Positions 44,928-53,170 of a DNA stretch of 64,000 bases are shown here, piece by piece (within the stretch, counting starts at the first letter, position 1; every line of letters starts with the position of its first letter). The position numbers and the translations under genes were made by a program. The notes beneath the pieces were generated by a model that was not told the DNA's origin, ran no database searches, and saw only the letters and a list, made by a program, of their open reading frames with translations. The DNA is from Martelella mediterranea (GTDB taxonomy: Bacteria; Pseudomonadota; Alphaproteobacteria; Rhizobiales; Rhizobiaceae), in NCBI RefSeq assembly GCF_004342225.1, contig NZ_SMAR01000007.1, positions 93,603 through 157,602 of the forward strand, read 5' to 3'.

Positions 44928-46479
44928 CATCTGCGAGATCGCCAAGGCCGCGCGCTTTCATTGCGAGCTTCGCTAGCCGATCGGCAACCGGACCTGCATC
45001 CATTTTGGCGATCAAATCATCCAGTCCGTTTTCGATATCTTCATAGGATGTGGCCCGCTCAAACAGGTCTCGAAGCGGCTTTATCATCGGTTCAAGGTCG
45101 GTCTCCCAATCGGCAAGCGCATCTTCTGCCAGCGCGTCCAGTTCGGTTTGCTCGCTGGCGGCCGTGTGGACTTCTCCGCAATGGGCGCATGGCTTCAGCC
45201 GCGCTGTTTCAGGTGGTTCTTCCGGTGGCGGAGCCGCTGATGGCGGTGGCGTAAGAAGCTCTTCTTCATCGTTCGGTGCATCCAGAGCGAGCTTGCTGCG
45301 GACACTCGACATGGACACCTTGAGGCCAAGCGGGACCAGCTTCTCCAGTGCATCCGCAAGCGACTTGACATCTTCCGGTTCGGCAATCGGCCATTCAAGC
45401 TTCGGATACTTATCGCGCGGGCCATAGTTCAGATCCACGAACGGACGAATGAGGTCGCGCTGAACACTGCCTGCCAGCTGGCGCGCATCGGCACGGGCGA
45501 TATCAATACGCACATTCTCATGGATTTCGGCCTGCGCCATGGACGCGCCGTCGTCACTGGTCATCGTCTGACCGAGAACACCTTTCGAAATCTGCTTGTC
45601 CAGGTATTCAGCTTTTGATCCGAAAACAGCATTGCCGGAGCCGCCCTTGGCCTCGATAAACTCGATATCCATTTCGCGCGGAATGATCGCTGCAGCATCG
45701 GAGGAAAGCTGACGCACGGCTTTCAACAGCACGCGCCGTTCGTCCGGCGACGTTCCCTTGCCATAACGGCCGACACGGAACGGCATGCCGTAGACTTCCA
45801 GAAACGCCATCCAGTCTTTGAGCGTATAGGACTTGAACAGGAAGGCCCAGGCGGAAAGACGCGCCAGCCCGCCGCGCACCGGCAGGCCGCTTTTCAGCTT
45901 CGGATGATGGATGGTAAACTGGAAGGCTGGCAGGTCGACGCCCTGAAGATTGGTCCCGGTTTTAAGGCGAAGTGTCGTTCCATCCTCACGGTCAATCACG
46001 AAATGACGCTGGTCGCGCCAGCGATAGCCTTTCGGCCACCATTGCCGCTCGGAAAAGTCCCAGAGCGTTTCGACAACGGAAAACCCTTTGCCGAGTGCGT
46101 CCAGAACGTCGATCACATAATCATCGGTAAAGCTGGGGTCTGTGACAAGCTGGCGCACGTCGTCAGCAATTTTCTCGTCCTCCGAACTGTCGGAAGCGGC
46201 GGTGACCGTTGGTGTAATGCCGGAGATAGCAAGCTTGCGCGTGGACAGGACCGCTGCGTAATGCAGATCCCGTTCCTCCATTTCGGTTGCCAGGGCAATG
46301 TAACGCTCATGATAACCGCGCGCCGCCTGGTCGAGAAGATAGGCCAGACCATGCGGCGTGAGACCGCTGGCAATCGTGTCCTGCCAGACGGAGCGCACGC
46401 CGAACGTTTCAGGTGCTGCAAACTCTTCTTTCAGTTTGGCGGTTTTTATTGGTTCGCCACGGTGGTCATAGAGCACCAT
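44923..46479 (-). CDS. portal protein (DUF935, Mu gp29-like)
   Basis: The 518-residue portal forming the DNA channel of the head. DUF935 features: LYDHRGEPIKTAKLKEEFA at the start, WKPKGYRWRDQRHF-like segment (WPKGYRWRDQRHFV), GKGTSPDERRVLLKAVRQL and QIADADARQLAGSVQRDLIRPFVDLN-like stretch. A Pro-rich and CAHCGE-containing C-terminal extension (about 425-445) is notable, with two cysteines and a nearby His in zinc-finger-like spacing. It is coupled to the terminase by TGATG. Confidence 0.9.
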   Translation of the reverse strand: MVLYDHRGEPIKTAKLKEEFAAPETFGVRSVWQDTIASGLTPHGLAYLLDQAARGYHERYIALATEMEERDLHYAAVLSTRKLAISGITPTVTAASDSSEDEKIADDVRQLVTDPSFTDDYVIDVLDALGKGFSVVETLWDFSERQWWPKGYRWRDQRHFVIDREDGTTLRLKTGTNLQGVDLPAFQFTIHHPKLKSGLPVRGGLARLSAWAFLFKSYTLKDWMAFLEVYGMPFRVGRYGKGTSPDERRVLLKAVRQLSSDAAAIIPREMDIEFIEAKGGSGNAVFGSKAEYLDKQISKGVLGQTMTSDDGASMAQAEIHENVRIDIARADARQLAGSVQRDLIRPFVDLNYGPRDKYPKLEWPIAEPEDVKSLADALEKLVPLGLKVSMSSVRSKLALDAPNDEEELLTPPPSAAPPPEEPPETARLKPCAHCGEVHTAASEQTELDALAEDALADWETDLEPMIKPLRDLFERATSYEDIENGLDDLIAKMDAGPVADRLAKLAMKARGLGDLADE

Positions 46480-48137
46480 CAGTAAAGGCCTCCGGAAAGT
46501 TCCGGCAGCATACCGCCGCCGGTGGTTTCATCGTCAAACAGCTTCACGCCTTCATCGACCGTCTCGTGTGCGCCGGTATATTCGATGATCTCGATCTCCT
46601 GCCGTGTTGCGAAATAGGCCAGCGCGCCAGCAATGGCGCTGTCGCCATGGCGGTCAAAGCCGTCCGTGCCTTTGAAGCGGTGGTTGTCGGGGATCTTCAC
46701 ATAGCCGTTGACATAGGCGAGTGCCTGATGATCGGTGAGCGTGTCTTCGCTGGCAGGCAGCACAATCGTCTTGTCGCCGAACGCTTCAAGATAGGCGGGC
46801 ATTTCGGTCTTGTACCAGCTGTCGGAAAGCTGAACCTCAACGACATTCGAGCCATAGCGCTGGGCTGCCTTTTCCGCCAGATAAGCACCATTGCCGCGCG
46901 CATCGAGCGCACCGCCAGACATGCGCGGCAAGTGGTCAACGATATAAAACAGGATCTCGCGCTGCTGATCGAAGGGCACATTGCGCAACTCGATCTGGGC
47001 CACGGCACGGCGAACGAGATCGCGGCCAAGTTCAAGCGGCAGGATGACCGTCGCATCGCCCTTGCGCGCAAAGTCCTCACCGAAATAATGCGACCGGCGT
47101 TTGTCCAGCCGATCGAGAACAGGCTTTAGTTCCTTCTCGCAGAAATCCAGCGCCGCGCGGGTGCGCACGTCATCAGACGCATTCTTGAAATCGTCGTTGC
47201 AAGCCCAGCGAATGACCGGAATGCCCTGTTTCATGCAGGCTTCAATCTGGACGCGGGACAAAGCCGCGCCTTCGGCATCGGCAGGGATGGCGTCCAGCTC
47301 CTGCCGCATTTTGGCGGTGCGCACGCCATAGGAATTGCGGATTTGCGCTTCCCATTCGCGCTCGCCTTCTTCGGTCCATTCGGTCCCTTTGATCAGGCAG
47401 ACCCGGCGATAAAGACCATTCGTGACAGCATCGGTGAACGGGATTTCATGCACGCTGAACGGCACCTTGCCCGCACGCGCCTCACGCAGCAGCTCGTTAA
47501 ACGGGTTCAGGTTGCCATTGTGCGACGAGATCACGCGGATCTTGCCGCCCCAGATCAGAAGCGCGTTTACCGCATCCAGGACTTCGCGAACATCCTTGTG
47601 GAATGCTGCCTCATCAATGACGACGACGCCCTGCAGGCCACGAATATTTTCCGGCCGGGACGAGAGCGCCTCGACGCGGAAGCCGGATGCAAAACGGATG
47701 ACATAGGACGCAATCTGGCGGGTTGAGCCGTCGGCCTTCTGATCGGTAAAGAAACTGTCTTCGATCGACACGAGCTGCTTGGCCACCGTTTTTGCGAATT
47801 GCGCCACATAGCCGATGAACTCGCGGCCCTTATCCTTGGTATCACCGATATAGAAAACATTTTGTCCGCCCGCCGAGCGCTTGGCGGCGGCAATCAGCGT
47901 ATCGTCCAGCGCCTCGGCAAAGGTTATGCCGGTGCGTCGGCCTTTCGCGCAGGCCTTCAGGTCGCTGTCATCTTCCAGCCATTCGCTTTGATGGAGCATG
48001 AGAACGCCATCGGCAAGCGGGTCCAGTTCGTCAGGGATATCCGCACCGCGCGGCCATTCTTCCGGCAGCTTGTCGGGTTCGCGCGGCAGGATCGGGTCGC
48101 GCCACTCCCCGCGTGGAATGTTCTGTTTGCCCTTCAT
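46479..48137 (-). CDS. large terminase subunit (Mu gp28-like)
   Basis: The 552-residue DNA packaging motor. The ATPase half has the deviant P loop AKGRRTGIT (64-72) and Walker B VVVIDEAAF (171-179); the nuclease half includes GEDFARKGDATVILPLE and the late RGNGAYLAEKAAQRYG segment. Mu-type terminases package by headful from integrated DNA, so host DNA should flank phage DNA in virions. It is coupled to the small subunit through ATGA. Confidence 0.93.
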   Translation of the reverse strand: MKGKQNIPRGEWRDPILPREPDKLPEEWPRGADIPDELDPLADGVLMLHQSEWLEDDSDLKACAKGRRTGITFAEALDDTLIAAAKRSAGGQNVFYIGDTKDKGREFIGYVAQFAKTVAKQLVSIEDSFFTDQKADGSTRQIASYVIRFASGFRVEALSSRPENIRGLQGVVVIDEAAFHKDVREVLDAVNALLIWGGKIRVISSHNGNLNPFNELLREARAGKVPFSVHEIPFTDAVTNGLYRRVCLIKGTEWTEEGEREWEAQIRNSYGVRTAKMRQELDAIPADAEGAALSRVQIEACMKQGIPVIRWACNDDFKNASDDVRTRAALDFCEKELKPVLDRLDKRRSHYFGEDFARKGDATVILPLELGRDLVRRAVAQIELRNVPFDQQREILFYIVDHLPRMSGGALDARGNGAYLAEKAAQRYGSNVVEVQLSDSWYKTEMPAYLEAFGDKTIVLPASEDTLTDHQALAYVNGYVKIPDNHRFKGTDGFDRHGDSAIAGALAYFATRQEIEIIEYTGAHETVDEGVKLFDDETTGGGMLPELSGGLY

Positions 48138-48736
48138 GAAGCGCGGCCTTCCTTCGGCCTGACACCGAGGAAATCACGGCGAAGCTGGGCAATAGTCTCA
48201 GAGGAGAGACCGGCTTCCTGCGAGACCTTCTCGATAACCTCTTCCGTCTTCGCTTCGAACGCGGCCTCGACCTTCTGGCGGCGTGTGGTGGAGACGGACT
48301 GAGCGGCAGTGGCCGCCCGCAGTGCATTGGCCAGTTCCTGCGCACCCTTGGTGGAAAGGCCGCTTTCGCCCGACGATTGAAGCAGTTCAAAGATCAGCGT
48401 CTTGATCGCCTCGGCGGCAATCAGCGTCAGATCATCGGAGGCTTCGGCATCCATACGTTCCGAAATGATCGCGGCCATTTCGCGGGTTTGCTGCAGGCGG
48501 CGCGTCATCTGCGCCAGCTTGACCGAGTGCCGATGGAACGAGGAAAAGGACGGTATATCGAAGCCAACGCCATATTCGCCCTGGACGGCAATCAGCTTAT
48601 CGCAGAACTCCGGATAGATCTCGGTCAGAGGCCGGTCCCGATCGGCCATTTCCTGCGCTGCCCACGCGACAACATCGTCACATTCTTCGGGTAAAAGATC
48701 GATCTTGGATAGTCGGCCGCGTCCTCTGGTCGCCAT
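48134..48736 (-). CDS. small terminase subunit-like (DUF3486, Mu gp27-like)
   Basis: A 200-residue DUF3486 protein: GRLSKIDLLPEECDDVVAWAAQEMADRDRPLTEIYPEF is an HTH-containing N terminus followed by a helical oligomerisation region. Its place directly before the large terminase suggests the DNA-recognition subunit. The start is taken as ATG 48736; GTG 48742 overlapping the previous stop is equally possible. Confidence 0.82.
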   Translation of the reverse strand: MATRGRGRLSKIDLLPEECDDVVAWAAQEMADRDRPLTEIYPEFCDKLIAVQGEYGVGFDIPSFSSFHRHSVKLAQMTRRLQQTREMAAIISERMDAEASDDLTLIAAEAIKTLIFELLQSSGESGLSTKGAQELANALRAATAAQSVSTTRRQKVEAAFEAKTEEVIEKVSQEAGLSSETIAQLRRDFLGVRPKEGRAS

Positions 48737-48738
48737 GC

Positions 48739-49050
48739 TCACTCACCCAACATAGGGGGGCGCGTGACCCCTTCGATGGCAATGTCGCGATCAATGTGGC
48801 GCCGTCCGCGCTTGGTCAGCGTGGCGATCATGATGCTTTCGGAGACCGTGAGTTTGATCGCGTCCATCTTCTCAAGGTATTTGAGTTGTTCGCGTATCCA
48901 TGGTTGGTCTTCACGAATGGCAGAAAGCGGCAGAACTTCTTCCAGAATGCTGCTATCAAGGGAACCGTTCAGCTGCTCGGCCAAGGCTCTCAGAATAACC
49001 AGACGCGCGCGCTCGCGGCGAACCTGTTCCCAATCAACCCCTAAATTCAT
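48739..49050 (-). CDS. VpaChn25_0724-family phage protein (Mu gp26-like place)
   Basis: A 103-residue winged-helix-like protein; MNLGVDWEQVRRERARLVILRALAEQLNG...WIREQLKYLEKMDAIKL is the usual family pattern seen beside DUF2730 and DUF3486 in Mu-like phages. It is coupled to DUF2730 by ATGA. It may be part of the packaging machinery or a regulator; the function is unknown. Confidence 0.78.
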   Translation of the reverse strand: MNLGVDWEQVRRERARLVILRALAEQLNGSLDSSILEEVLPLSAIREDQPWIREQLKYLEKMDAIKLTVSESIMIATLTKRGRRHIDRDIAIEGVTRPPMLGE

Positions 49051-49376
49051 TTCGTCACCTGTTTTTGTAAGAGATCATGCAGGAGCTGGTTATTCGCGTG
49101 GATTGGCTTCAGGCTCTCCGAAAGCACATCCATACGGCCGTTCAACTCAACCAACCCGACTTCAATGCGGTGCTGGCTTTCCTTGTCCGGCAAATGCTCC
49201 ATTTCGTCTTCTAGTGACTGAATGCGCTGGCCATGGTCTTCGACCTTACCTTCCAGCTTATCCAGTTTTACGCTGTTGCCTTTGGCCTTGGCGGTGATAA
49301 CTGCATAGATGACGGCACCTATTGAAAGCAGTGTCGCAGCGATCGAGAGCCATAACTGAAGATCTCTAGGTTCCAT
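49047..49376 (-). CDS. DUF2730 protein (Mu gp25-like)
   Basis: A 109-residue protein with an N-terminal membrane helix (LWLSIAATLLSIGAVIYAVI) and a coiled coil (KLDKLEGKVEDHGQRIQSLEDEMEHL). The family accompanies the lysis and packaging genes of Mu-like phages. GGAG precedes ATG 49376; TTG 49388 is less likely. The coiled coil suggests a membrane-anchored oligomer. Confidence 0.8.
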   Translation of the reverse strand: MEPRDLQLWLSIAATLLSIGAVIYAVITAKAKGNSVKLDKLEGKVEDHGQRIQSLEDEMEHLPDKESQHRIEVGLVELNGRMDVLSESLKPIHANNQLLHDLLQKQVTK

Positions 49377-49671
49377 GGAGTTCTCCAATTAACTCGTGTT
49401 CTTCCGGCGCAGCATCCACGGCGTTGACAGCGGCAGCGCGGCGGATCTCGCAGACTTTCAGCGCGATGCGGTCGAATGCCCAGAGGTTAAACACCTCTGC
49501 CTCGCTCAATCCGCCATCATTCGGCAGACGTGACGGTGCGGCGCAATCGTCACGCGCACCTTCTGGCAGCACCGGTTTGACAAGCTCAGTGATGACGACC
49601 GGTTCATCGGGGGAGGATGCGCACGCGCTCAGGCCCAAGGCCGCAAGCATCGCCGCCAGGCAAAGCCGCAT
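49366..49671 (-). CDS. o-spanin (Rz1-like outer-membrane lipoprotein)
   Basis: A 101-residue lipoprotein with signal MRLCLAAMLAALGLSAC; the LSAC lipobox would be cleaved and lipidated at Cys17. Its first 68 bases lie inside the i-spanin gene in another frame, the usual overlapping Rz/Rz1 layout. GGAG precedes the ATG. With the i-spanin it would fuse inner and outer membranes at the end of lysis. It is longer than lambda Rz1. Confidence 0.75.
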   Translation of the reverse strand: MRLCLAAMLAALGLSACASSPDEPVVITELVKPVLPEGARDDCAAPSRLPNDGGLSEAEVFNLWAFDRIALKVCEIRRAAAVNAVDAAPEEHELIGELHGT

Positions 49672-49966
49672 TCGCTTTCTCCATTTCCTTCAGTTTGGTT
49701 TCAGCTTCGGCCTCGGCCGTGCGGATCTGTTCTCCGGCGAGCATGACGGCGCGGAGCTGGGCGGCGACGGCCTTTTCCTTTGCCGCATTGGCTTTGGCAA
49801 TCTCGCCTTGCCAGAATGCGTTGCGTTCGGCGTTTGCCGTGTCTTTCGCATCTTTCACCATGTCGTTGACCTCGTTGACGGCGGCAAAGGCAAGCAGCCC
49901 ACCAGCCGCAAACAGCAAGCCAGCGACCACGAGCGGAGACAGGTATTTCGCCAGAAAAGCGGGCAT
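49604..49966 (-). CDS. i-spanin (Rz-like)
   Basis: A 120-residue protein with an N-terminal membrane anchor (FLAKYLSPLVVAGLLFAAGGLLAFAAV) and a periplasmic coiled coil rich in Ala, Glu and Lys (AERNAFWQGEIAKANAAKEKAVAAQLR... AEAEAETKLKEMEKAN). It is followed by an overlapping lipoprotein gene, so it is assigned as the Rz member of a two-component spanin. The ATG overlaps the holin stop (TGATG). Confidence 0.75.
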   Translation of the reverse strand: MPAFLAKYLSPLVVAGLLFAAGGLLAFAAVNEVNDMVKDAKDTANAERNAFWQGEIAKANAAKEKAVAAQLRAVMLAGEQIRTAEAEAETKLKEMEKANAALPGGDACGLGPERVRILPR

Positions 49967-50217
49967 CACGCCCCCTTGTCCGGTTGATCGCGGCCAAAGC
50001 GTGCTATGGTGCGCATATCAATCGAGCCAAGTCCGCGATGGATGCCGAGAAGCGCAAGGATCATTCCGACCATCAGAGGAATGATGGTCGGCGCAAGTGC
50101 CAGTGCGCCGTCAGAGCCATAGGAGGCGGCAGCAACGATGATGAAGATGACCGCCCAGGCAAGTGCATGGGAAATGCCCATGAAGCGTTTGGAACTGCGG
50201 TAGCTTGGCTTCTCCAT
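49966..50217 (-). CDS. putative holin, two TM segments
   Basis: An 83-residue protein with two hydrophobic helices (about 16-34 and 40-60) and short charged ends (N-terminal KPSYRSSKRF, C-terminal RFGRDQPDKGA). It lies between the endolysin and spanin genes, which makes holin the best reading. ATG 50217 has GGAG 8 bases upstream; the GTG at 50223 overlaps the endolysin stop. Confidence 0.65.
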   Translation of the reverse strand: MEKPSYRSSKRFMGISHALAWAVIFIIVAAASYGSDGALALAPTIIPLMVGMILALLGIHRGLGSIDMRTIARFGRDQPDKGA

Positions 50218-50219
50218 GA

Positions 50220-50921
50220 TCACAGCTCCAATGCCCGGTAAGGCGGTTTGCCTGCGAGCGCCCGATCCATTTCGTCGCGGGTCTGCGGGCCGACAATACC
50301 ATCAGCAACAATGCCGCGCCGCTTCTGGAACCAGATGGTGACCATCTCGATTGTGTAATCGAAGGTATCGCTCGGCTGCACCGGCCACTCGTGATCGATC
50401 ATCTCGCGGAAACGGCGAAGCTCTTCTGTCCAGTCAAAGACGGCAGGACCGATATCGCCGCGCCGCAAAACCTCGTCCTCAAAATTGGCAACGGCATTCA
50501 TTGCCGGGAACAGGTGGGCGTATTCCGGGCGAGCCTCAAACGAAGGGCAGGCCTTGCCCGCATCATAGTCGTGGTGGCCGCTGATTTTCCCAATGCCGAA
50601 GCGGTCGCGAAGATCGATGATTTCGGCGAGAAGCGCGTCTTTCTGGGCGGGCGTGCGGGTGTCGGCAGCGGCGGTGAAATCGCGGTTCATGCCGCCGACA
50701 TAGACCACGCCGACTGTACCGGTATTGTGGCCTTTGACATGCGCGCCGATGCGTTCGATCTGTCGGCCTGCCTCACGGCGGCCGTCGAGATGGATGACGC
50801 GATGATAGCCGATACCCGACCAGCCGCGCTCAAGGTGCCAACCATTGATCTCGGCAACGCTGACGGGGCGGCCTTCGGGCGTGGCCGTGCAGTGAATGAT
50901 GATTTCGTTGATGGGGCGCAT
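50220..50921 (-). CDS. endolysin: N-acetylmuramoyl-L-alanine amidase with peptidoglycan-binding domain
   Basis: A 233-residue enzyme that cuts the amide bond between muramic acid and the peptide stem. The amidase_2 domain (1-145) has the zinc His10 in IIIHCTA and SGHHDYDAGKACPSF for the remaining ligands; a C-terminal peptidoglycan-binding helical domain (TIEMVTIWFQKRRGIVADGIVGPQTRDEMD) follows. No signal peptide, so release through the holin is expected. It heads the lysis cassette; a late-type palindrome lies 85 bases upstream. Confidence 0.9.
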   Translation of the reverse strand: MRPINEIIIHCTATPEGRPVSVAEINGWHLERGWSGIGYHRVIHLDGRREAGRQIERIGAHVKGHNTGTVGVVYVGGMNRDFTAAADTRTPAQKDALLAEIIDLRDRFGIGKISGHHDYDAGKACPSFEARPEYAHLFPAMNAVANFEDEVLRRGDIGPAVFDWTEELRRFREMIDHEWPVQPSDTFDYTIEMVTIWFQKRRGIVADGIVGPQTRDEMDRALAGKPPYRALEL

Positions 50922-51005
50922 ACCGGCTTTCCGTCTTCAGGGGATTGGTCATCTTGACCGTGAAGTCGGAGCCAGTATGCTGTTTTATCGGATGACGTTG
51001 TCAGG

Positions 51006-51018
51006 CTGACAGTGTCAG
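51006..51018. promoter_or_regulatory. late-promoter palindrome, copy 1 (before lysis cassette)
   Basis: CTGACAGTGTCAG in the 113-base gap before the endolysin gene, the position of Mu's Plys. There is no U tract next to it, so it is unlikely to be a terminator. A partial second copy (GTTGTCAGG) abuts it. Confidence 0.55.
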
Positions 51019-51034
51019 GCGCAGGTCAGAAGAG

Positions 51035-51397
51035 TCAGTTTTTCTGCTTCAGGAGGCCGGGGATATTCACGCCGTCAGCGCCAAATTCCACCAAACCATT
51101 ACCGCAGAAGAAATCCCGATCTGTATAGCTGTCCGCAGACTGGATCATCCTTTGATACTGTCCCGTGAAGGATTGCTGGTTGCGAGGTTGGTTAAATACG
51201 GCCTCGGTAATGTGGTTCTCAAGGGCAACCTGCCGCATCACGCCTTCGTCAATGATAAGATTGTCGCATAGTTCTTCATAAGCATGTGCGCTCCCCATAA
51301 TCTCCATGAAGGCACTTGGGGGGTATCTGTTCTGTGCTGTTGCAAACGATGCGGACAAAACCAGTGCGGCGGCTGAAATTAAAGCAATCTTTTTCAT
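51035..51397 (-). CDS. exported small protein, 120 aa (accessory gene candidate)
   Basis: Has a clear Sec signal peptide (MKKIALISAAALVLSASFATAQN, cleavage near residue 21) followed by about 100 residues with three cysteines (YEELCDN, FFCGNG among them). GAGG precedes ATG 51397. It lies alone between the activator gene and the lysis cassette. An exported protein here suggests a lysogenic or superinfection-exclusion accessory gene; no family is recognised. Confidence 0.6.
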   Translation of the reverse strand: MKKIALISAAALVLSASFATAQNRYPPSAFMEIMGSAHAYEELCDNLIIDEGVMRQVALENHITEAVFNQPRNQQSFTGQYQRMIQSADSYTDRDFFCGNGLVEFGADGVNIPGLLKQKN

Positions 51398-51470
51398 CAA
51401 AAACCTCGTTGTTAGACGGTCGCAGCTTAACAACTCTGGCGATCAGCACCATGACGATTTTGTGCAACGC

Positions 51471-51851
51471 TTAAAAAAGATTGCCCTGGTTGTCGTCGTC
51501 ATCTTTGCGCTTGCGCGCACGCGCCCGATACGCGGAGCGAACATGCATGCCGGACACTTCGGCCGCCTCTGGCGCGCTCATGCCCGCATTCAATGCACGG
51601 GAAAGCCGTTCGCGCTGGCTGGTATATTTGGCCAACGGAATGAGGATGCGCTGGCCGGTGTCTCCAACCCGAAAGTGATCGCAAATTTTAACGGCTCTGT
51701 CGTAGCCAACCAGTTGTGTCAGCCAGTGATCGCTTATCGGAGAAGCGGGAATATAGACCACTCGTCCGCCATTCGCGCGCGCAATTTCCCAGGCAGCCTC
51801 TTTTCCCGCGACTTGAGCAATTTCATCGAGAATTGCAGGGAGCTGGTTCAT
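51471..51851 (-). CDS. Mor/C-type transcription activator
   Basis: A 126-residue protein with the Mor fold: N-terminal dimerisation part with the beta-strand AWEIARANGGRVVYIPASPISDHWLTQLVGYDRAVKICDHF, GQRILIPLA, then an HTH (LNAGMSAPEAAEVSGMHVRSAYRARARKRK). It is the last early gene and stands just before the late genes, as mor does in Mu. No second Mor/C paralogue is seen, so it may serve both roles and act at the three palindromes. GGGAGG precedes its ATG. Confidence 0.78.
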   Translation of the reverse strand: MNQLPAILDEIAQVAGKEAAWEIARANGGRVVYIPASPISDHWLTQLVGYDRAVKICDHFRVGDTGQRILIPLAKYTSQRERLSRALNAGMSAPEAAEVSGMHVRSAYRARARKRKDDDDNQGNLF

Positions 51852-52057
51852 TGTAGATTCCTCCCGTCGTTTTTCGTTTCGCAGCGGATGATTTCAGTGG
51901 TGACGATGGACAGTTCGTAGGTCAGCCCGGCGCGTTTGCGGCTCTGTGGCGAGAGGCCTTGAAGACGCATCAAGAGCGCATTGCGGCGCTCCTGAAGCCT
52001 CTTCAGAGCTTCACGGTTTTCTGTGACGGTGAAAAGCGGAAGGTTGCTGGCGGTCAT
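51848..52057 (-). CDS. small early phage protein, 69 aa
   Basis: A 69-residue helical protein (NREALKRLQERRNALLMRLQGLSPQSRKRAGLTYELSIVTTEIIRCE), likely a coiled coil. It is linked at both ends by 4-base ATGA overlaps. The function is unknown. Confidence 0.6.
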   Translation of the reverse strand: MTASNLPLFTVTENREALKRLQERRNALLMRLQGLSPQSRKRAGLTYELSIVTTEIIRCETKNDGRNLQ

Positions 52058-52311
52058 CCCTTTCCCTTCCGCTCTGTGCGTTTTCTTTCAAGGCAGGTCA
52101 CAACAGTGTCGTCGGTAATGACAAACTTGACGCCATCGGCCACCACGGCCTTCGCGCCATAACGAACACCATCCCGGCAGGCGGTGCGGATCTCTGCACG
52201 CAGTGCTTCGACATCGAGGCCGTGTTTCCGTTCTAGATAGCGCAGCAAGGCATGATCGCTGACGACAGCGATTTCGAAGCCTGTGACTGGCATTGAGCAA
52301 GAAGGTTTCAC
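52054..52311 (-). CDS. hypothetical early phage protein, 85 aa
   Basis: An 85-residue protein with the recurrent phage pattern SDHALLRYLERKHGLDVEALRAEI followed by a small beta-sheet (GAKAVVADGVKFVITDDTVVTCL). The start is taken as the GTG at 52311 overlapping the previous stop (GTGA) with AAAGG ahead; ATG 52293 has no ribosome site. The fold recalls BrnT/RelE-sized proteins but I see no catalytic signature. Confidence 0.6.
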   Translation of the reverse strand: MKPSCSMPVTGFEIAVVSDHALLRYLERKHGLDVEALRAEIRTACRDGVRYGAKAVVADGVKFVITDDTVVTCLERKRTERKGKG

Positions 52312-52508
52312 GATAGAAGCCTTTCGATATCTCTGGCTAAACTCGAAAGCGAGAGGTGCCAGGTCACACCCATGTCCTCGTTGAGCGAACACGTCATTGT
52401 GTCACCATCGTCGCTACGATCGATAGGAACGTCGGCATCCTCGAACGCTTTGACCAAAGCCTCTTCAATACGACTGACGCGGCGAAGCCTTTCTCTGACG
52501 TCATCCAT
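52308..52508 (-). CDS. small early phage protein, 66 aa
   Basis: A 66-residue acidic protein (MDDVRERLRRVSRIEEALVKAFEDADVPIDRSDDGDTMTC...). It is coupled to gemA by TGATG and to the next gene by GTGA. Not recognised. Confidence 0.55.
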   Translation of the reverse strand: MDDVRERLRRVSRIEEALVKAFEDADVPIDRSDDGDTMTCSLNEDMGVTWHLSLSSLARDIERLLS

Positions 52509-53170
52509 CACGCACTTGCCTTTCGGGCACGGATACGTTTGCCGAGTTCATTGGAGACCAAACGCCAATCAGCGGGCTTCAAAATCCCGAGCGGTGTCGT
52601 AAGTTGTGCAATTCCAGCTATTTTCAGGACTTCTGCCGGAAAGCCTTTTGTGTCCGGATAAAGCTGGGCTTCTGGCTCAAGCAGACGCCACTGCGCCCAG
52701 CAGACCTTGGCAATGTCGGACTGAAGCCACTCTTCCCCCTGTGAGTTTCCGTAGCTCACGCCGCCTTCGCGCTTGATCCAAGATTTGAGCGCTTCAATCG
52801 CTTTCGAGGCGTCGCCGCCATAGGTCAGGAAGCGCGTGTGATCGATCCCGGTCTGACGTTTCACAAAGGCAAGCAGGGCCGCGTCATCGCGGTTGTTGAC
52901 CAGACCAAGGTTCCACGCCGCAATCCAGAGCGCCTGGAGTTTCGGTGCAAATTTGCCGGTGAGCTTCTTGCGACCGTCCGGCCGTGCTTCGGTAGCCTTC
53001 GGCGAAAAGCCTTCATTGCGGAAGACCGTCAGAACCTTCTGCCGCTCGGCCTCCGACATTTCCTTGGCGGAAGATTTCCCGGTGATGGTCGAAAGCTTGG
53101 CGCGGTAGGTTTCATCATCCAAACCAAGCTGTTTCTTTGCGACATGCAGTGCCGCGATTGACCTACTCAT
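52508..53170 (-). CDS. GemA-like regulatory protein (Mu gp16, DUF1018)
   Basis: A 220-residue DUF1018 protein: SIAALHVAKKQLGLDDETYRAKLSTITGKSSAKEMSEAERQKVL at the N terminus and ALWIAAWNLGLVNNRDDAALLAFVKRQTGIDHTRFL in the middle. In Mu, GemA changes host gene expression and DNA topology. The start at 53170 has AAAGGG before it; homology begins there. It overlaps the previous gene by 8 bases. Confidence 0.85.
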   Translation of the reverse strand: MSRSIAALHVAKKQLGLDDETYRAKLSTITGKSSAKEMSEAERQKVLTVFRNEGFSPKATEARPDGRKKLTGKFAPKLQALWIAAWNLGLVNNRDDAALLAFVKRQTGIDHTRFLTYGGDASKAIEALKSWIKREGGVSYGNSQGEEWLQSDIAKVCWAQWRLLEPEAQLYPDTKGFPAEVLKIAGIAQLTTPLGILKPADWRLVSNELGKRIRARKASA

